Positions 23,440 to 36,338 of a DNA stretch of 64,000 bases are shown piece after piece. The translations under genes and the position numbers were made by a program. Source of the stretch: Nemophila menziesii (Eukaryota; Streptophyta; Magnoliopsida; Boraginales; Hydrophyllaceae); NCBI GenBank assembly GCA_029959085.1, contig JARWIR010000002.1, forward strand, positions 47,550,233 to 47,614,232, given 5' to 3'. The notes under the pieces were generated by a model. That model had not been told where the DNA came from and made no database searches. It was given only the letters and a program-made list of their open reading frames with translations. Positions within the stretch are counted from its first letter, which is position 1, and every line of letters begins with the position of its first letter.

Positions 23440-23760
23440 AGTAGTATTTACAACTTAATATCATAGGGCGAGGAAGAACTTGATGATGGCCCGGCCACAA
23501 ACAAACGTGTCATTACTGCTCCCTACATTTTTTCCATGCAAGCTTAATCCAAATTTAAACGGTGCATCCACGAGATATGGAGCCAAGTAAAAGCTTGATC
23601 CAAATGGATCAACATTGTTCACCATACCAGACATACAATCAATCAAGAAAACATTCATAATGAAACAATTGTTAATATATAATAATCTTAAAGTAATATT
23701 TTTTAACAAAATTTAATTAGTAGTATGCGTACCTCTTTTTTTTTAATCAGAATATTTTCT
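23440..23760 (-). other. Sequence unique to U3 with an unidentified minus frame
   Basis: In place of the Agenet exon, this unit holds a stretch not seen in the others. Its minus frame 23461-23709 ends with DPFGSSFYLAPYLVDAPF and further residues before a stop at 23461. The amino acid mix looks protein-like, but I recognise no family. It could be a terminal exon of a lost gene or chance. Confidence 0.3.
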
Positions 23761-24754
23761 AGTATGAGATAATCTTTCTTGAAAGATATTTCCACAGTTC
23801 GTTTTCCACACTTTGTACATTTAGCATTGATAAATCAAAATTTAGTTTGGCAATGTTGGCTTTAATATACACGAAAAATGGAAAAAAGGGCAAACAATAA
23901 GGCCCAAAAAAATTAAGAAACTAAAAAACATAGGAAAACTTGCAAGCAACATCTAAAAACAAACCCTTACATATAGGATTATCTTACAACAATCATGCAA
24001 ACCACGATTGGATGATCATTAAGAAAATACCCTAGCTTATGAAGTTTTTGTTATTAAGAGAATACCATCAGATCATGCTTCTCTTCCTTGTATAATTTTC
24101 CTTATAAATTTATTCATTCATTCAAATATATTATTACAAGCCACATAAATGCATTACTTAAACTTAATATTCTATATTATAAATATATACATCTTATTCA
24201 CTAAATTATACATAATTAACTCAAATCTTTGGAAACCTCTCTTGTCAAGTTCTTTATGATTCATTTAGTTAAATTATGTTCTCTCACCATACCTTCTCAA
24301 CCCTAATTAGATATTCTGATGCAAAAGCATGTTTCCATTTTTTTTGTCTTACATAGAGTATAATATTCATAAAGTGGGAAATGTACATATGTAACACATT
24401 TTGTAAATTTATCTTTTAGAGTATATTTTTTGTTAATCTTTTTTGATATAACACACACAACAATGATTAATTTAAAAATTACATATAGTAAAACTAACCT
24501 TAAACATATGTATTCTTAATCGAAATGAAATGACTATTGATCTAAGAAACTAGTAGCTAATTCACAAAACTTGACCTGCAGTCCTGAGGTCGAGATGAGT
24601 CGAGATGGAGACGACAACATTATACAGAAGTTAGGAAGGCAAATAGTATGGAGAAAACGAGAAAAGGTGAAATAGAGTATGAATGAATTATATTTGGAAG
24701 ATGTTCAGTATTGAAAAACATGATCAAGTACGAAGATGTTAATGTGTGTATAGT

Positions 24755-24890
24755 TGAAGAGGCGGCGGGTAGGGTTTTGTTTGGTGATAGAAAGAAGATG
24801 TTTTATAAATAGGGGCGGCCGGGTAGGGTTTGGTTTGATGATATGAACTACGGGTATGGTTTGGTTTGGTGATGTAAGATGAAGAAGATT
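24755..24890 (+). repeat. TATA-bearing minisatellite (U3)
   Basis: About two to three imperfect units with one TATAAATAGGGGC motif. Confidence 0.75.
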
Positions 24891-26071
24891 TTTAAATAGA
24901 TCAATCTTTTTTATTATTATTTTTATGTGACTTTTTATTCTTAAAATAAATTGTATTTGGTTTTACTAAAATATATAATATACTATTGTTCATGTTTAAA
25001 TTTTTTAATTTTCATATAATTATATGTTAAAATCAACCTATCGTATAAAGTTATCAACTCTATGATCCAAGGTGAAGTGCACACAATTCTCACCGTAAAC
25101 TATCCTATCCAACTTCCTTGTGTGTCCAGCGATAATTCACCACACCCTCCTCGATTGTGTCTGGGTCAAATTTGTAGTTGACTTCCACCCACTTACACCA
25201 TCCACTAGCTCAATACATTACTAGTTGATTTTTGACACAATAACTAACTTCAAATATTTTAACTATTAATTAATTTTGTGATTTACTTATAAAATTTGTG
25301 CCTCATTTATATGTTTTAGATATTAGTTGCATTAAAATTCTTATCATCATTTTAATATGTTTATAACTTATAATGAAGTAATAATAATGCGCTGATGTTT
25401 CTTGTATTTTTAGTAAATTATTAATTGATCGAATCGTTTAGACACTTATTTCCATATAAAATTAGTTAGATAGATAGATGAACTCAAGTTGCAGCAATAT
25501 TATAGGATACCCTAATTATTGTTAGATTGCACAAAGTAAACTATAATGATGTCGTGTCATTATCAATACTAGTTAGTCATAATATATTTGTTGCTAAAGG
25601 TAATATATTTGGGTGTAGAATAGTTTGATCCTCGTGTTCAAATAGTCTGGTAGGAACACCCATTTTCTTTGTCGTACTCATATAGAAATATGCCCAAAAA
25701 ATATCCTTAGGAAACCCATTACCAATATCCAAACCGTCACTAAGTTCATCTTATACTATTGATATCTTGATAAACTGACTAATACTATTGAAAATGGATT
25801 ATTCTTTGATCATTAGTTCAAAATTGTTGATATCTACCATAAGGACCGACACAGTTATATGATTAGTTTGTGCATCCCCATATAGAATTTAATTATCCCC
25901 ATAAGATCGGTTTCAACAACAATTTTAGTTAGCAACCATGGGAGCTCCCACACATTTCCGTTCTCCAGCTTTTAATGAGAGAAAGAAATTTCATCTTTAA
26001 ATGAAACTCCTAGCAACAACTCTTTTTAAGAAAGATATTGTGTGTATTTTTGTGATTAAAATTATAATTTG

Positions 26072-26074
<3 letters not shown>

Positions 26075-26115
<41 letters not shown>
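26075..26115. repeat. (TA)n microsatellite, 41 bp
   Basis: Same position in the copia remnant as the tracts at 21287-21356 and 29209-29305, with different length. Confidence 0.95.
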
Positions 26116-26118
<3 letters not shown>

Positions 26119-26120
26119 CA

Positions 26121-26473
26121 ATGAAAAGAAACATGAACAACCTTTCCTTCCCATTATGGCACATATCAACAAGAAGACTTCTCAACTACTTGAATTCTTG
26201 TCCATCCAACTCTAGCGACATAACTTCGGATTCCATAGCCGATCATGCTATACAAGTCTGTTTGGAAGACTTCTATGATACAACTCCTCCACTTAAGAAA
26301 AACATATATCCAGTAGTGCATCTCACTTCATCATTATCTAATATCAATTTTGAATCATCGTATCCATCTAAACCAGCCGGGAACTTGTTAAAATAGTGAG
26401 CTAGATGCTTTCCTCCGATGGGTGATACAAAAATTATACTCGAAGAACTACTTCTCGCAAGTGTATGAATCAT
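26121..26473 (-). pseudogene. Ty1/copia RNase H remnant (U4)
   Basis: The minus strand encodes a linker (AHYFNKFPAGLDGYDDS) followed by the RNase H start (DNDEVRCTTGYMFFLSGG) in a frame open at 26273-26473. It then continues after a break to the LRSLL helix. Third acidic segment missing, as in U3. Confidence 0.75.
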
Positions 26474-28313
26474 TCAAATAATAAAAATAAGTATTGTTTT
26501 ATCGTTCTCCATAGGTATGAGATAGTTAATAGGTACTTTAGCTCTAAACTAGATATTTGGTGTTAAACAAAGGACAGAAAAGTAAATACTTTTTATTTTT
26601 ATTTTTATATGAAAATACTAATACTATGAATTTAACTGATAATTAATTACAAAAAAATTTAACTAAAAGGATAGTAAGAATGGGGAGAGAAACGTTGCCC
26701 AAGACACTTGAAATTTCCACTAAATATATTTTGAACTTATTTGTAATTTCTAAGAGAAACAAGCCATTAAAATAAAAATGATTAGGCTTTATATTAGACA
26801 TATTATATCTGTTTATTCAGATTTCGTAGAGTTTGATAAATGACATAGAAGAGGAACCAGAGATGTTGAGATATGATAAGTGAGGCCGAGTAGAAATTAG
26901 GGGTTAGTGTTACGGTAACTTTTTGTAGGTAATGTAATATATATATATATATAAAGAAATGGGATTGGGCTGTACCAAGTGTACATGTTGCGCTGACTAT
27001 TTTTCCTGACTCGAAACAGATTAACACGGGTTCCTTTTCTTTGATCGGGTTGACTCGGTCAATGGCCACCTTTAATTTGAACACATAATTTAAGATCTTT
27101 AGTAGAATTATTTAAAGATACTAGAACGATCTAGATCATCTTTTATCTAACGAATCCAGTTGAAAAAAAGTAGATATCTAATATAAATATATTACTACAA
27201 CTATTGAATTGAGAACACTTTGTAGGGTTCTCTTTTTTATTGAATGTCCCAAAGTCTCCGGACCAACCAACATCTCTGCTTTCTCCAAAATACCTATGGA
27301 ATAAAATGACCATTAACAAAAAAAGTATATAAAGGAAATTTTAAAAGGATCTGCAAATATAACTAGGAATTTCCGATAGAGGAAAGAAAAATAAATTTTG
27401 GGGCCAATTCTTGAATCAGTAGACTCTTAGAAATATTCAAGACCCTAAAGACAATAGAATGGCTGTCAAACCACAAAGACAATATAAAAGTCATAGAACT
27501 AATTTAATAAAATAGTAATAGTTTTTTTGACTAATAAAATCTCATGTATGAGTTCATCTTAGTCGAATTTTACATAGCAATTTTAGCAAAAGCAATTCAT
27601 AAAAATTGGACCAATACTTGTAACTGCATACACCATTCATAAATATAAGCCAAAATAAGATCACCGTGTCGTTTAACAAAGATGGAAAACATAAGAAAAA
27701 CTCACTTTACATATACTTAAAGACATAAATAGAAGCCAAAATATTGATCATTGGGTCGTTTAACAAAGATAGAAAAAAAACCTCACTTTACATATTCTCT
27801 ATTGTGTCTTGGTCCACGTTCTCGTATGTAGTTGACTTCCACCCTTGAGTGGCTTACATCATCCACTGGCATAATACATTACTAGTTTATTTTTCACACT
27901 ATAACTAACTTCAAATATTTTATCTATTAATTACTTTTGTGATCTACTAATAAAATTTGTGTCTCATTTAGATGTTTTAGATATTAGTTGCATTACAATT
28001 CTTATCATTATTTTAATATGTTTATAACTTATAATGAAGTAATAATCATGCAACAAGTTTTTCTGTATTTTAGTAAAGTAATAATTGATCGATTTGTTTA
28101 TACAATTATTTCCATATAAAATTAGTTAGATAGATAGATGAACTCAAGTTGCAACAATATTATAAGATACTCTATTAATTGTTAGATGACACAAAGTAAA
28201 CTATAAAGATTTTGTGTCATTATCAATACTAGTTAGTCATAATATATTTGTTTCCAAAGTTAATAATAACGATTTCCAATTTAATTATACAACCTTTGTT
28301 GCTATTTCATTCG

Positions 28314-28616
28314 TTACAAGAATGACACGTGAGTTTCCAACCCTTTGTCATTGATCAAACAAAAAATACCCACGTAGATTTTATTGCACACATATAGCTT
28401 ATGAAGTCTTCTAGAGCCTTTTTGTGCTACTAGTGTCTTACAAAAATAGAAATTCACAAGACTATAGTTGACAAGTTCAAAGCAAAGATTTATTGTTTGG
28501 GGTGAGAAATTTGGGGACAACAACTCTATTTTATTTTGTTTTCTTTTGAGAAATTTAAATAGTTGTTTGTTGTGCAAACAAAACAAGAGAGTATGTGAGT
28601 GAAAGAATGCCAGCAA
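28314..28616 (-). other. Unidentified minus frame (U5)
   Basis: A 100-codon relative of 20575-20898. Same core KGSRRLHKLYVCNKIY, no known domain. Confidence 0.25.
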
Positions 28617-29206
28617 CAGTTTATCTTAACCATTCTTTATTTTGGGGAAGCTAACTAAGTGACCTCCCACTATGATCCCAACATTGATAGATTCTTGTAA
28701 TCGAGAGGCTCGTTCCTATATACATTACCCTATGGTAGCATCCTACACATTATTAGGTTTTTGGGTGTAGAATAGTTTGATCCCCGTGTTCAATTAGTCT
28801 GGTAGGAACACCCATTCGTTGTAGTACTCATATAGAAATATGCCCTAAAAATACCCTTAGGAAACCCATTACCGATATCCAAATCTTCACTAAGTTCTCT
28901 TGATAAGCTGACTAATACTCTTGGCAATGGATTGTTCTTTGATCATTAGTTCAAAATTGTTGATATCTATCATAAGTACTGACACTGATTTATGATTAGT
29001 TTGTGCATCATCATATAGAATGTAATTATCCCAATAAGGTCGGTCTCAACAACAATTTTCGTTAGCAACCATGGAAGCTCCCACACATTTCTGTCCTCCA
29101 GCTTTTAATGTGAGATAGAAAGAAATTTCAGCTTTAAATGAAGCTCCTAGCAACAACTCTTTATAAGAAAGATATTTTGTGTATTTTTGGGATTAAGATT
29201 AGAATT

Positions 29207-29308
<102 letters not shown>

Positions 29309-29309
29309 A

Positions 29310-29660
29310 ATGAAAAGAAACATGAAAAACATTTCCTTCCCATAATGGCACATATCAGCAAGAAGACTTCTCAACTACTTGAGTTCTTGTCCAATATCCA
29401 ACTCTGGCGATATTAATTCGGATTCCATAGTCGATCATGCTATACAAGTCTGTTGGGAAGACTTCCGTGATACAACTCCTCCACTTAAGGAAAAAAAACA
29501 TCCACTAGTGCATCTCACTTCATCATTATCTAATATCCAATTTGAATCATCATATCCCTCTAGAATAGTTGGGAACTTATTAAAATAAAGACTTTAGATG
29601 CTTTCCTCCAATGTGTGATATAAAAATTACACTTGAAGAATTTCTTCTCGCAAGTGTATG
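29310..29660 (-). pseudogene. Ty1/copia RNase H remnant (U5)
   Basis: Same fragment as in U3 and U4, with small deletions and stops. Flanked by the TA tract on its C-terminal side. Confidence 0.65.
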
Positions 29661-31299
29661 AGTCATTCAAATAATTAAAATAAGATTTTTTTATCGTTCT
29701 CCATAAGGATTAGATAGTTAATATGTACTTTAGCTCTAAATTTGTAATTTGTTGTTAAACAAAAGACAGAGAAGTATATATTTTTTATTTTATTTTTATA
29801 TGAAACTACTGATACTAGGAATTTAAATAATATTTAAGTACAAAACAATTTAACTAATATGATAGTAAGAATAGGGAGAGAAACGTAGCCCAAGACACTT
29901 GTAATCTTCGCTATCTATAACATTCACTTACTTGCAATTTCTAGGGAAAAATTACTTGAAAATCATCAATAAATAATATGATTAGGCTTCATATTAGACA
30001 TATTATGTCTATTTTTTAGATTTTGTAGAGTTATAAATGACAAAGAAGAGGATTTAGAGATGTTGAGATATGATAAGTGACTTGGAGCAGAAATGAGGTG
30101 TTAGGGTTATGGTATATTTTGGTAGGTAATGTAATATATGTATACAATAATATTACACACACACATATATATAGAACATGGGGTTGGGATGTACCGGGTG
30201 TGTATAGGTTGCGTTAGTCAATGCTTATCCTTAATTTGAATATGTAATTTAATATCACTAGTGAATGATTTAAAGATGCTAGAACAATATAGATAATCGT
30301 TTATCTAACGAATCCAGACCATTGAAAAAAAATTAGATATTTAATATGAATATATTACTATAACGATTGAAGTGACAACGCTTTGTAGAGATCTCCTTTT
30401 GATGGAATGTCCCAAAGTCTCCGGACTAGGCAACATCACTCCTTGCTCAACAATACTAATGGAACAAAATGACCATTGATAAATAAAGTATATAAAGGAA
30501 ATTTTTAAAAGGAGCTCAAAATAACTAGGAATTTACGATAGCGGACATAACAACAAAATTCGGGGGCCATTCTTGCACCAGCAGAGAATAAAAGATTAGT
30601 GAGTAGGGTCCCGTGATACTGTTTTTATAGACATACCAGCACCGTCATGGTTAGTATGTAACTTTTGGAAATATTCAAGGTCATAAAGACAATATAATGG
30701 TCACCAAACCATAAAGACAAGATAAAAGTCATAAAACTAATTTAATAAAATACTAATAATTATTTTTAAGTAATAAAATCTCATGTATGAGTAATTCCTC
30801 TTAGTCGAATTTCATATAGCAACAATACATAAAAATTGGACTGATATCACTGTATCGTTTAACACATATGGAAAGACATAAATAGAGTCCAAAATATTGA
30901 TCATTGTGTCGTTTAACAAAGATTGAAAATAAAATAAAAACTCACTTTACATATTCTCTAAAGACAAATACCAAAAACAAAAACACCAGATCAATGTATA
31001 ATTTTACTCCATAGGGAACATTCAAATAAAAAGATGGATTAAGACGTTTTTCTACCCTTCCTTGAATTTCTTCAAGGCCATCAGATCAGGTTGAATCATG
31101 TTAGTGCACTCTTCTTGGAGGTTCTTACCATATTCTTTCACTATGAAAGTTAATTCTCAAATCTTCAATACCCAGCAACAATTTTGCAACTCTAAATAGG
31201 AGGGTCAGTTCTTGACTCCTTGCGACTTTTACTCACTACAGATACAACTAAGGATTAATGAATCATATCATACAAATAAAAATTAATTAACTAAGTAAT

Positions 31300-31580
31300 T
31301 AAGGATTAGCGAATGGAAAGTACTTGATAGAGTACGAGTTTCGTCGTGGGAAGTAGCTGAGAAAAGACATGTTCGACCATATCCACCTGATGATCCAAGA
31401 CCAACTGAATTCAAAGTGGGTGATCAAGTTGATGCATTTGTTAATGATGGTTGGTGGGTAGGTGAGATAATCAAAGTTAATACTCGTAAAAGACATACAG
31501 TCTTCTTCAAGCTAACAAATGAGGAGATAGAGTATAAGCACTCTGATTTGAGGCTACCTCTTGGAACAATGTTGTTGTGA
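31300..31580 (+). pseudogene. Agenet (Tudor-like) domain exon, best preserved copy (U5)
   Basis: A clean frame runs from about 31290 to the TGA at 31578-31580. It starts ISEWKVLDRVRVSSWEVAEK, then has RPYPPDDPRP, FKVGDQVDAFVNDGWWVGEI, VFFKLTNEEIEYKHSDLR and a short tail. This is the second half of a plant Agenet pair as in DUF724-type proteins. The Trp-Trp-Val-Gly strand and HSDLR motif are the diagnostic parts. It is the only copy with the WWVGEI segment. The expected continuation (Trp/Asn/Trp tail and splice donor), still visible at 12430-12478, is deleted here, so the exon runs into a stop. No other exons of the gene are visible. Confident as domain, not as working gene. Confidence 0.8.
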
Positions 31581-32404
31581 GGCAGAATATTATGTGCGAC
31601 CAAAAGAAAAAAGGGCAAAACATAGGGCCTACAAAATAAAGAAATTAAAAAACATAGGAAAACTTGAAAGCAACATCTAAAAAACAAACCCTTACAGGTA
31701 GGATTATCTCACCTCCCACAATTGGGTGATTAATAAAAAAATACCCTAACTTATGAAGTTTTAATTATTAAGTGAATACCTCCATCATATCATGCTTCTC
31801 GTCCTTGTATTCAAATAAATTATTACAAGCCACATAAATACATTACTTAAACTTAATATCATATATTAAAAATAATTTTATATTACTCAGGAACTTATAC
31901 CTGTTTAACTCAAATCTTTGGAAACCTCTCTTGTCAAATTCTTTATGATTTATTTTGTTAAATTATGTTTTCATACCATAGTTCTCAACCATAAATAGAT
32001 ATTAAGATGCAAAAACATAATCCCAATTTTTGCTACACAAAATATAATAATCATACGTGGCAAATGTAAATATGTAACACATTTTGTAAATCTATCTTTC
32101 CTGAGTATTTATAAACTAACCTTAAACATATGTATTCTTAATTGAAATGAAATAGCTACCGATCTAAGAAGATAGTAGGTAATGAACAAAACTTGACCAG
32201 CAGTCCAGAGGTCCAGATAGAAAAGACAACATTATACAGAAGTTAGAGGAAGACAAAAAGTGTGAAGAAAAAGGGACAATGTAGAATAGAGTAGGAAGAA
32301 TTATATTTTTCAGATCTTAATTATTGAAATACATGATCAAGTACAACTACATGATATATTAATGATTAAAAATTATGATTACTTGCTACTACATAAGGTG
32401 TTTA
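31581..32404. other. AT-rich noncoding part of U5
   Basis: Matches the corresponding filler of U0, U2, U3 and the last unit. Small minus frames at 31299-31687 overlap the Agenet exon and are shadows of it or of filler. Nothing else seen. Confidence 0.6.
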
Positions 32405-32690
32405 TAGTTGAAGGGATAGGTGCAGCCCGGTAGAGTTTGGTTTGGTGATATGAAAGAAGATGATTTATAAATAGGGGCTTGGTTTTGTGAAATTGAAGAA
32501 AATGATTTATAAATAGAGGCGCGGGTAGGGTTTGGTTTGGTGATATGAAAGAAGATGATTTATAAATAGGGGTGCAGTGTTTGGTTTGGTGATATGAAAG
32601 AAGATGATTTATAAATAGGGGCTGCAGTGTTTGGTTCGGTGATATGAGATGCGGGTAGAGTTTGGTTTGGTGATATATGTGACCTAAGGA
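32405..32690 (+). repeat. TATA-bearing minisatellite (U5, largest)
   Basis: About five imperfect units of roughly 50 bases with four TATAAATA motifs (about 32467, 32509, 32563, 32610). The neighbouring units have one or two. Confidence 0.85.
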
Positions 32691-33952
32691 GATTTATATA
32701 TAAAACAATCTTTTTATATATAGGTCACATTATAATATTTACTTCAGCTTCTTAGGGTATTGTGTATGGCTCACAACCCCTACCTCACCTTTACACACAA
32801 GACATTCGCTCCATGTTCCAGTCAACATGAACCTATCGTATAAAGTTATCAACTCTATGATCCAAGGTGAAGTGCACACAAGTCTACCCGTAAACCATCC
32901 TAATCAACTTTCTTGTGTGCCCCCGCAATAATCCACAACACTATCTCGATTATGTCTGGTTCCACGCTCCCGTTTATTCCACCCATCAATGACTTACACC
33001 ATCCACTAGATCAATACATTTATTAGTTAATTTTTGACACTTTAAATAACTTCAAATATTTTAACTATTAATTACTTTTGTGATCTACTAATGAAATTTG
33101 TGCCTTATTTAGTTGTTTCAGATATTAGGTGTTCAATAAAATTATTATCAGTATTTAAATATGTTTATAACTTATAATGATGTAATAATTATGTGACAAA
33201 TGTTTTCCATTTTTTAGTAAATTACTAATTGTTATACACTTATTTCTATATAAAATTAGTTAGATAGATAAATGAACTCAAGTAGCAACAATATTATAAG
33301 ATACCCTATTTATTGTTAGTTGACACTAAGTAAACTATAATAATGTTGTGTCATTATCAATACTAGTTAGTCATGATATATTTGTTTCCAAAGTTAATAA
33401 TAATGATTTAAAATTTTGTTTACAACCTTTGTTGCTATTTCATCAGTTACAAGAATGACACACGAGTTTCCAACCCGTTGTAATTGATCAAACAAAAAAA
33501 TATCCACGTATATTTATTGCACACATATAGCTTATGAAGTTTTCTAGAGCCTTTTTGTGCTAGTAGTGTCCTAAACAAGTAGAAATCCAAGAGACTACAG
33601 TTGACATGTGCCAGACCAAGATTTATTGTTTAGGGCAAGGAATGTGGGGGCAAAAACTCAACTTTTTTTATTTTCTATTAAAAAATTCAAATTATTGTTT
33701 TTTGTACAAACAAAACAGGGGAGTATGCGAGAGAAGGATTGCCAACAACAGTTTATCTAATCATTATTCATTTCGGGAAAACTAACCAAATGACCTCTCT
33801 ACTATGAGACCAACATCGATAAATTCTTGTAATCGAGAGTATCGTTCCTATATACATTCTCTTATTGTAGAAACTAGCACATTGTTAGGTTTTTGGGTGT
33901 AAAATAGTTTGATCCCCTTGCTCAATTAGTCTGGTAGGAAAGCCCATTTTCT

Positions 33953-34135
33953 TTATAGTTTCATATTGAAATATTCCCTAAAAACACCCATAGGAAACCC
34001 ATAACCAATATCCAAACCGTCACTATGTTCATCCAATACTTTTGATCTCTTGATAAGTTGAGCAATACTTTTGAAAATGGATTGTTCTTTGATTATTAGT
34101 TCAAAATTATAGATATCTACCATAAGTGCCGACAC
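33953..34135 (-). pseudogene. Unidentified conserved short frame (U6)
   Basis: Second open copy of the 60-codon frame described at 15345-15527, with a few substitutions. Same uncertain identity. Confidence 0.3.
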
Positions 34136-34499
34136 AGTTTTATGATTAGTCTGTTTATCCCCATATAGATTGTAATTATCCCCATAAGCTCGATCTCAAA
34201 AACAATTTTCGTTAGCAACCATGATAGCTCCCAACATTTCCGTTCTCTAGCTTTTAACGTGGGAGAGAAAGAAATTTCAGCTTTGACGTTAGATATTTGC
34301 AACCACCTCTACAAAGTTGATCCAACATACAAATATGTTATCGAATAACATTAGTTATACTGAAGGGTCACCTTACTACAAACTCGATCCAACCTCCAAA
34401 GAGCTTATCGATTAATCTCTTAAAACCGCATTCCTTCATTCCACTTTTCTGGGAACCTTGCGATTGTGGCAAAATTTTCTGTAAGCCTTCTCCTAAGCA

Positions 34500-36330
34500 G
34501 ATAAACCACGAGGATATCGGGCCCTTCGAGCTAGTTCAAACAATATTCACAAGATCTTATTTGATTTCCTTAGACAACCACAATTACTCCAGGTATCAAG
34601 AATTCCACTTTGAGGTGGTATATTGAAACTAGAGCTCATATCTTGTTGGGTATTGATCGGCCTAGGATAGTGTGATACGTTAATTCATACCGTTTTATGA
34701 CAAATCTTACGTTTAAGTTTCCAGATCACTAACCCATTCCCCCGATCATTGGTAGTACATTGTACCCCAATGGCTAGAAACACTTCTCGGAAGACTCCTT
34801 GATCGACTCTTGATAAAGGTTTTATAGCACTAGAATCAACTTCAGCTGGTCAAAGGTCATCAAGTATAATAGGTCCACAGAGGGTCATATATCGATTAAC
34901 ACTCGTTGAATCAATCCATTTCCTATCATGTCTGGTATTACAAGTGGGTCATCATGGATAAATATTAGCATGCTCAATTCTGGTCAGTTAAAAGATTTCG
35001 ATTTAGGTTGTAGTATATTCTACTCCCTCCGTCCAATTTTATTTGTCTTTCTTTATAAAAGGAGGTGTCCAACAATATTTGTCCCTTTTATATTATCAAG
35101 ACATTTTTTCTTCTATTTTTCCAATATCACCCTTAGTTAATTAGTTAAGAGCAATCGTGCATTACATGACATTCTAGTCAATGAATAAGGACAATATAGT
35201 AAAGAAGGAGTGTATTTAATGTCTTTTTTAATCTTTGTGCCACAAAAAGTAGGACAAATAAAAATGGACGGAGGGAGTACTAGTTTTTTACTTTTGACGT
35301 GTCAAACAAGGCCTTTTCTTTCATTTCTTGATCTTCCACTTTCTAGCTCGCCTGCTATAGTTTTCACTTCGAACTAGTATTCTCGGGCCAGGGGATTAAG
35401 GCATCATCTGGCCAATTGATAACATGTTTGATTGTGTTTCAGGGGTAATGTTCTCCCTATGGGCGTTTTGAGTGGACATTGGTCTTTTCCTTGAACTACA
35501 TATGTATTCATGGATAAATTTTCACCGACATTAGGCTTTGATAATTTTACTAGGGCTCTTAACCAGAATATTTCTTTTTTCAGTTTATTACAATTATTGG
35601 CCTCATAAACATGATATTTAAGAAAGTGGCAATACTTAGATGTATCCCGTATTTTGCGCCAGGTGATATTTTCGATGGTCATATTACACCCAAGACTATC
35701 TCGAGATTGCATATGATGCCAACTAAGTTGGATAATGTCGTTGTCAACGTTGAAGGTCTCTAATTCCCCATGACTTGTCATTTCCCGATTGACCATTTTG
35801 TTCCCCAACATAACTGATATTTTATTACTTCCCTTAAGATGGGTTTTCGTTGATGAGGGATCCCCGTTAACCAAATCTATTAGGTACTTCTCCTCGAATT
35901 TCTACAAAGCTCACAAAGATTCGTGAATATGCAATTATGTCAAAAAGACTATGTATTAGCCAAAAGGCATAATGGACTTTAGAATCATAGCTAATCAATG
36001 CTTGAATAAAAGTGTGATAAACTATTGATCAATCTAAAACATCAATATTATAATCCACATTATATATTTGATACACGAGAGATCATAATATTTCTCCCTT
36101 TTGATGGAATGTAGGGTTAACTTTGAAAAAATACCATGTTCAAGGTACACTCACATTTCCATTTTTCCTATTCTTCACGCATTTTCCATAACTTAACCCT
36201 TTGTGATTTCATATTATTAGGCCTTACCTAAATGTTTATATTATTAACTTGATTGTTAGTGAGAGAGCACGTCCTTTTGGTCCACAATCGTGCATTTTTT
36301 AGGTATCATAAGCAGACGACAAGACCAACT
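34500..36330 (-). pseudogene. Tat-type Ty3/gypsy gag zinc-knuckle and protease remnant (U6)
   Basis: Read on the minus strand, the frame 35404-35874 includes KYCHFLKYHVYEANNC and LKKEI, a CX2-3...H...C knuckle-like segment followed by the Leu-Lys-Glu helix typical of Tat/Ogre-type gag. Farther along (about 34950-34650) are pieces resembling the protease of that group: a DPLVIP...GLIQRVLID segment, and after about 250 bases a YHTILGR segment followed by degenerate matches. Many stops and frameshifts break it. The MITE at 35023-35277 sits between gag and protease parts. No RT or LTR is seen. The family assignment rests on short motifs. Confidence 0.6.
35021..35279 (+). mobile_element. Stowaway-type MITE (Tc1/mariner-like), with TA target duplication
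   Basis: 255 bases (35023-35277) begin CTCCCTCCGTCC and end GGACGGAGGGAG, the classic Stowaway terminal inverted repeat, and are bounded by TA at 35021-35022 and 35278-35279. There is no coding capacity; it would depend on a mariner transposase elsewhere. The paralogous unit at about 41001-41030 lacks it and shows a single TA at 41012-41013, so it inserted after these units separated. Confidence 0.93.
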
Positions 36331-36333
36331 AAA

Positions 36334-36338
36334 AGTGG
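36334..36338. other. Empty target site for the old solo LTR
   Basis: The sequence around AGTGG here continues without a break from AAAAGT to CAGACAGTTCAATC. In U7 the same flanks are split by the solo LTR with AGTAG on each side (42073-42077 and 58148-58152). One base differs in the target. Confidence 0.85.

Larger units (their letters stand above)
20395..25463. repeat. Array unit U3
   Basis: Starts with the GATAGATAGATGAAC motif. Order: unidentified minus frame (20575-20898), expanded (TA)n tract, best copia RNase H remnant (21376-21673), TTGAC pair (about 22263), minus-strand remnant (about 23130-23330), an insert unique to this unit (about 23440-23760), AT-rich filler, minisatellite with one TATA motif (about 24755-24890), end block. 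Confidence 0.8.
25464..28122. repeat. Array unit U4 (internally deleted)
   Basis: Starts with the unit motif, has the 60-codon-frame block (broken), a (TA)n tract, a copia RNase H remnant (26121-26473), a short (TA)n at about 26937-26952 and a TTGAC pair at about 27040. It then jumps at about 27790 straight to the end block, losing the Agenet, filler and minisatellite parts. Length about half that of a full unit. Confidence 0.8.

Noticed and set aside
23461..23709. Two-exon gene with a donor GAG|GTACGC upstream of the frame on the minus strand
   Set aside because: No convincing acceptor near the frame, and no recognisable protein. Kept only as an unidentified stretch.
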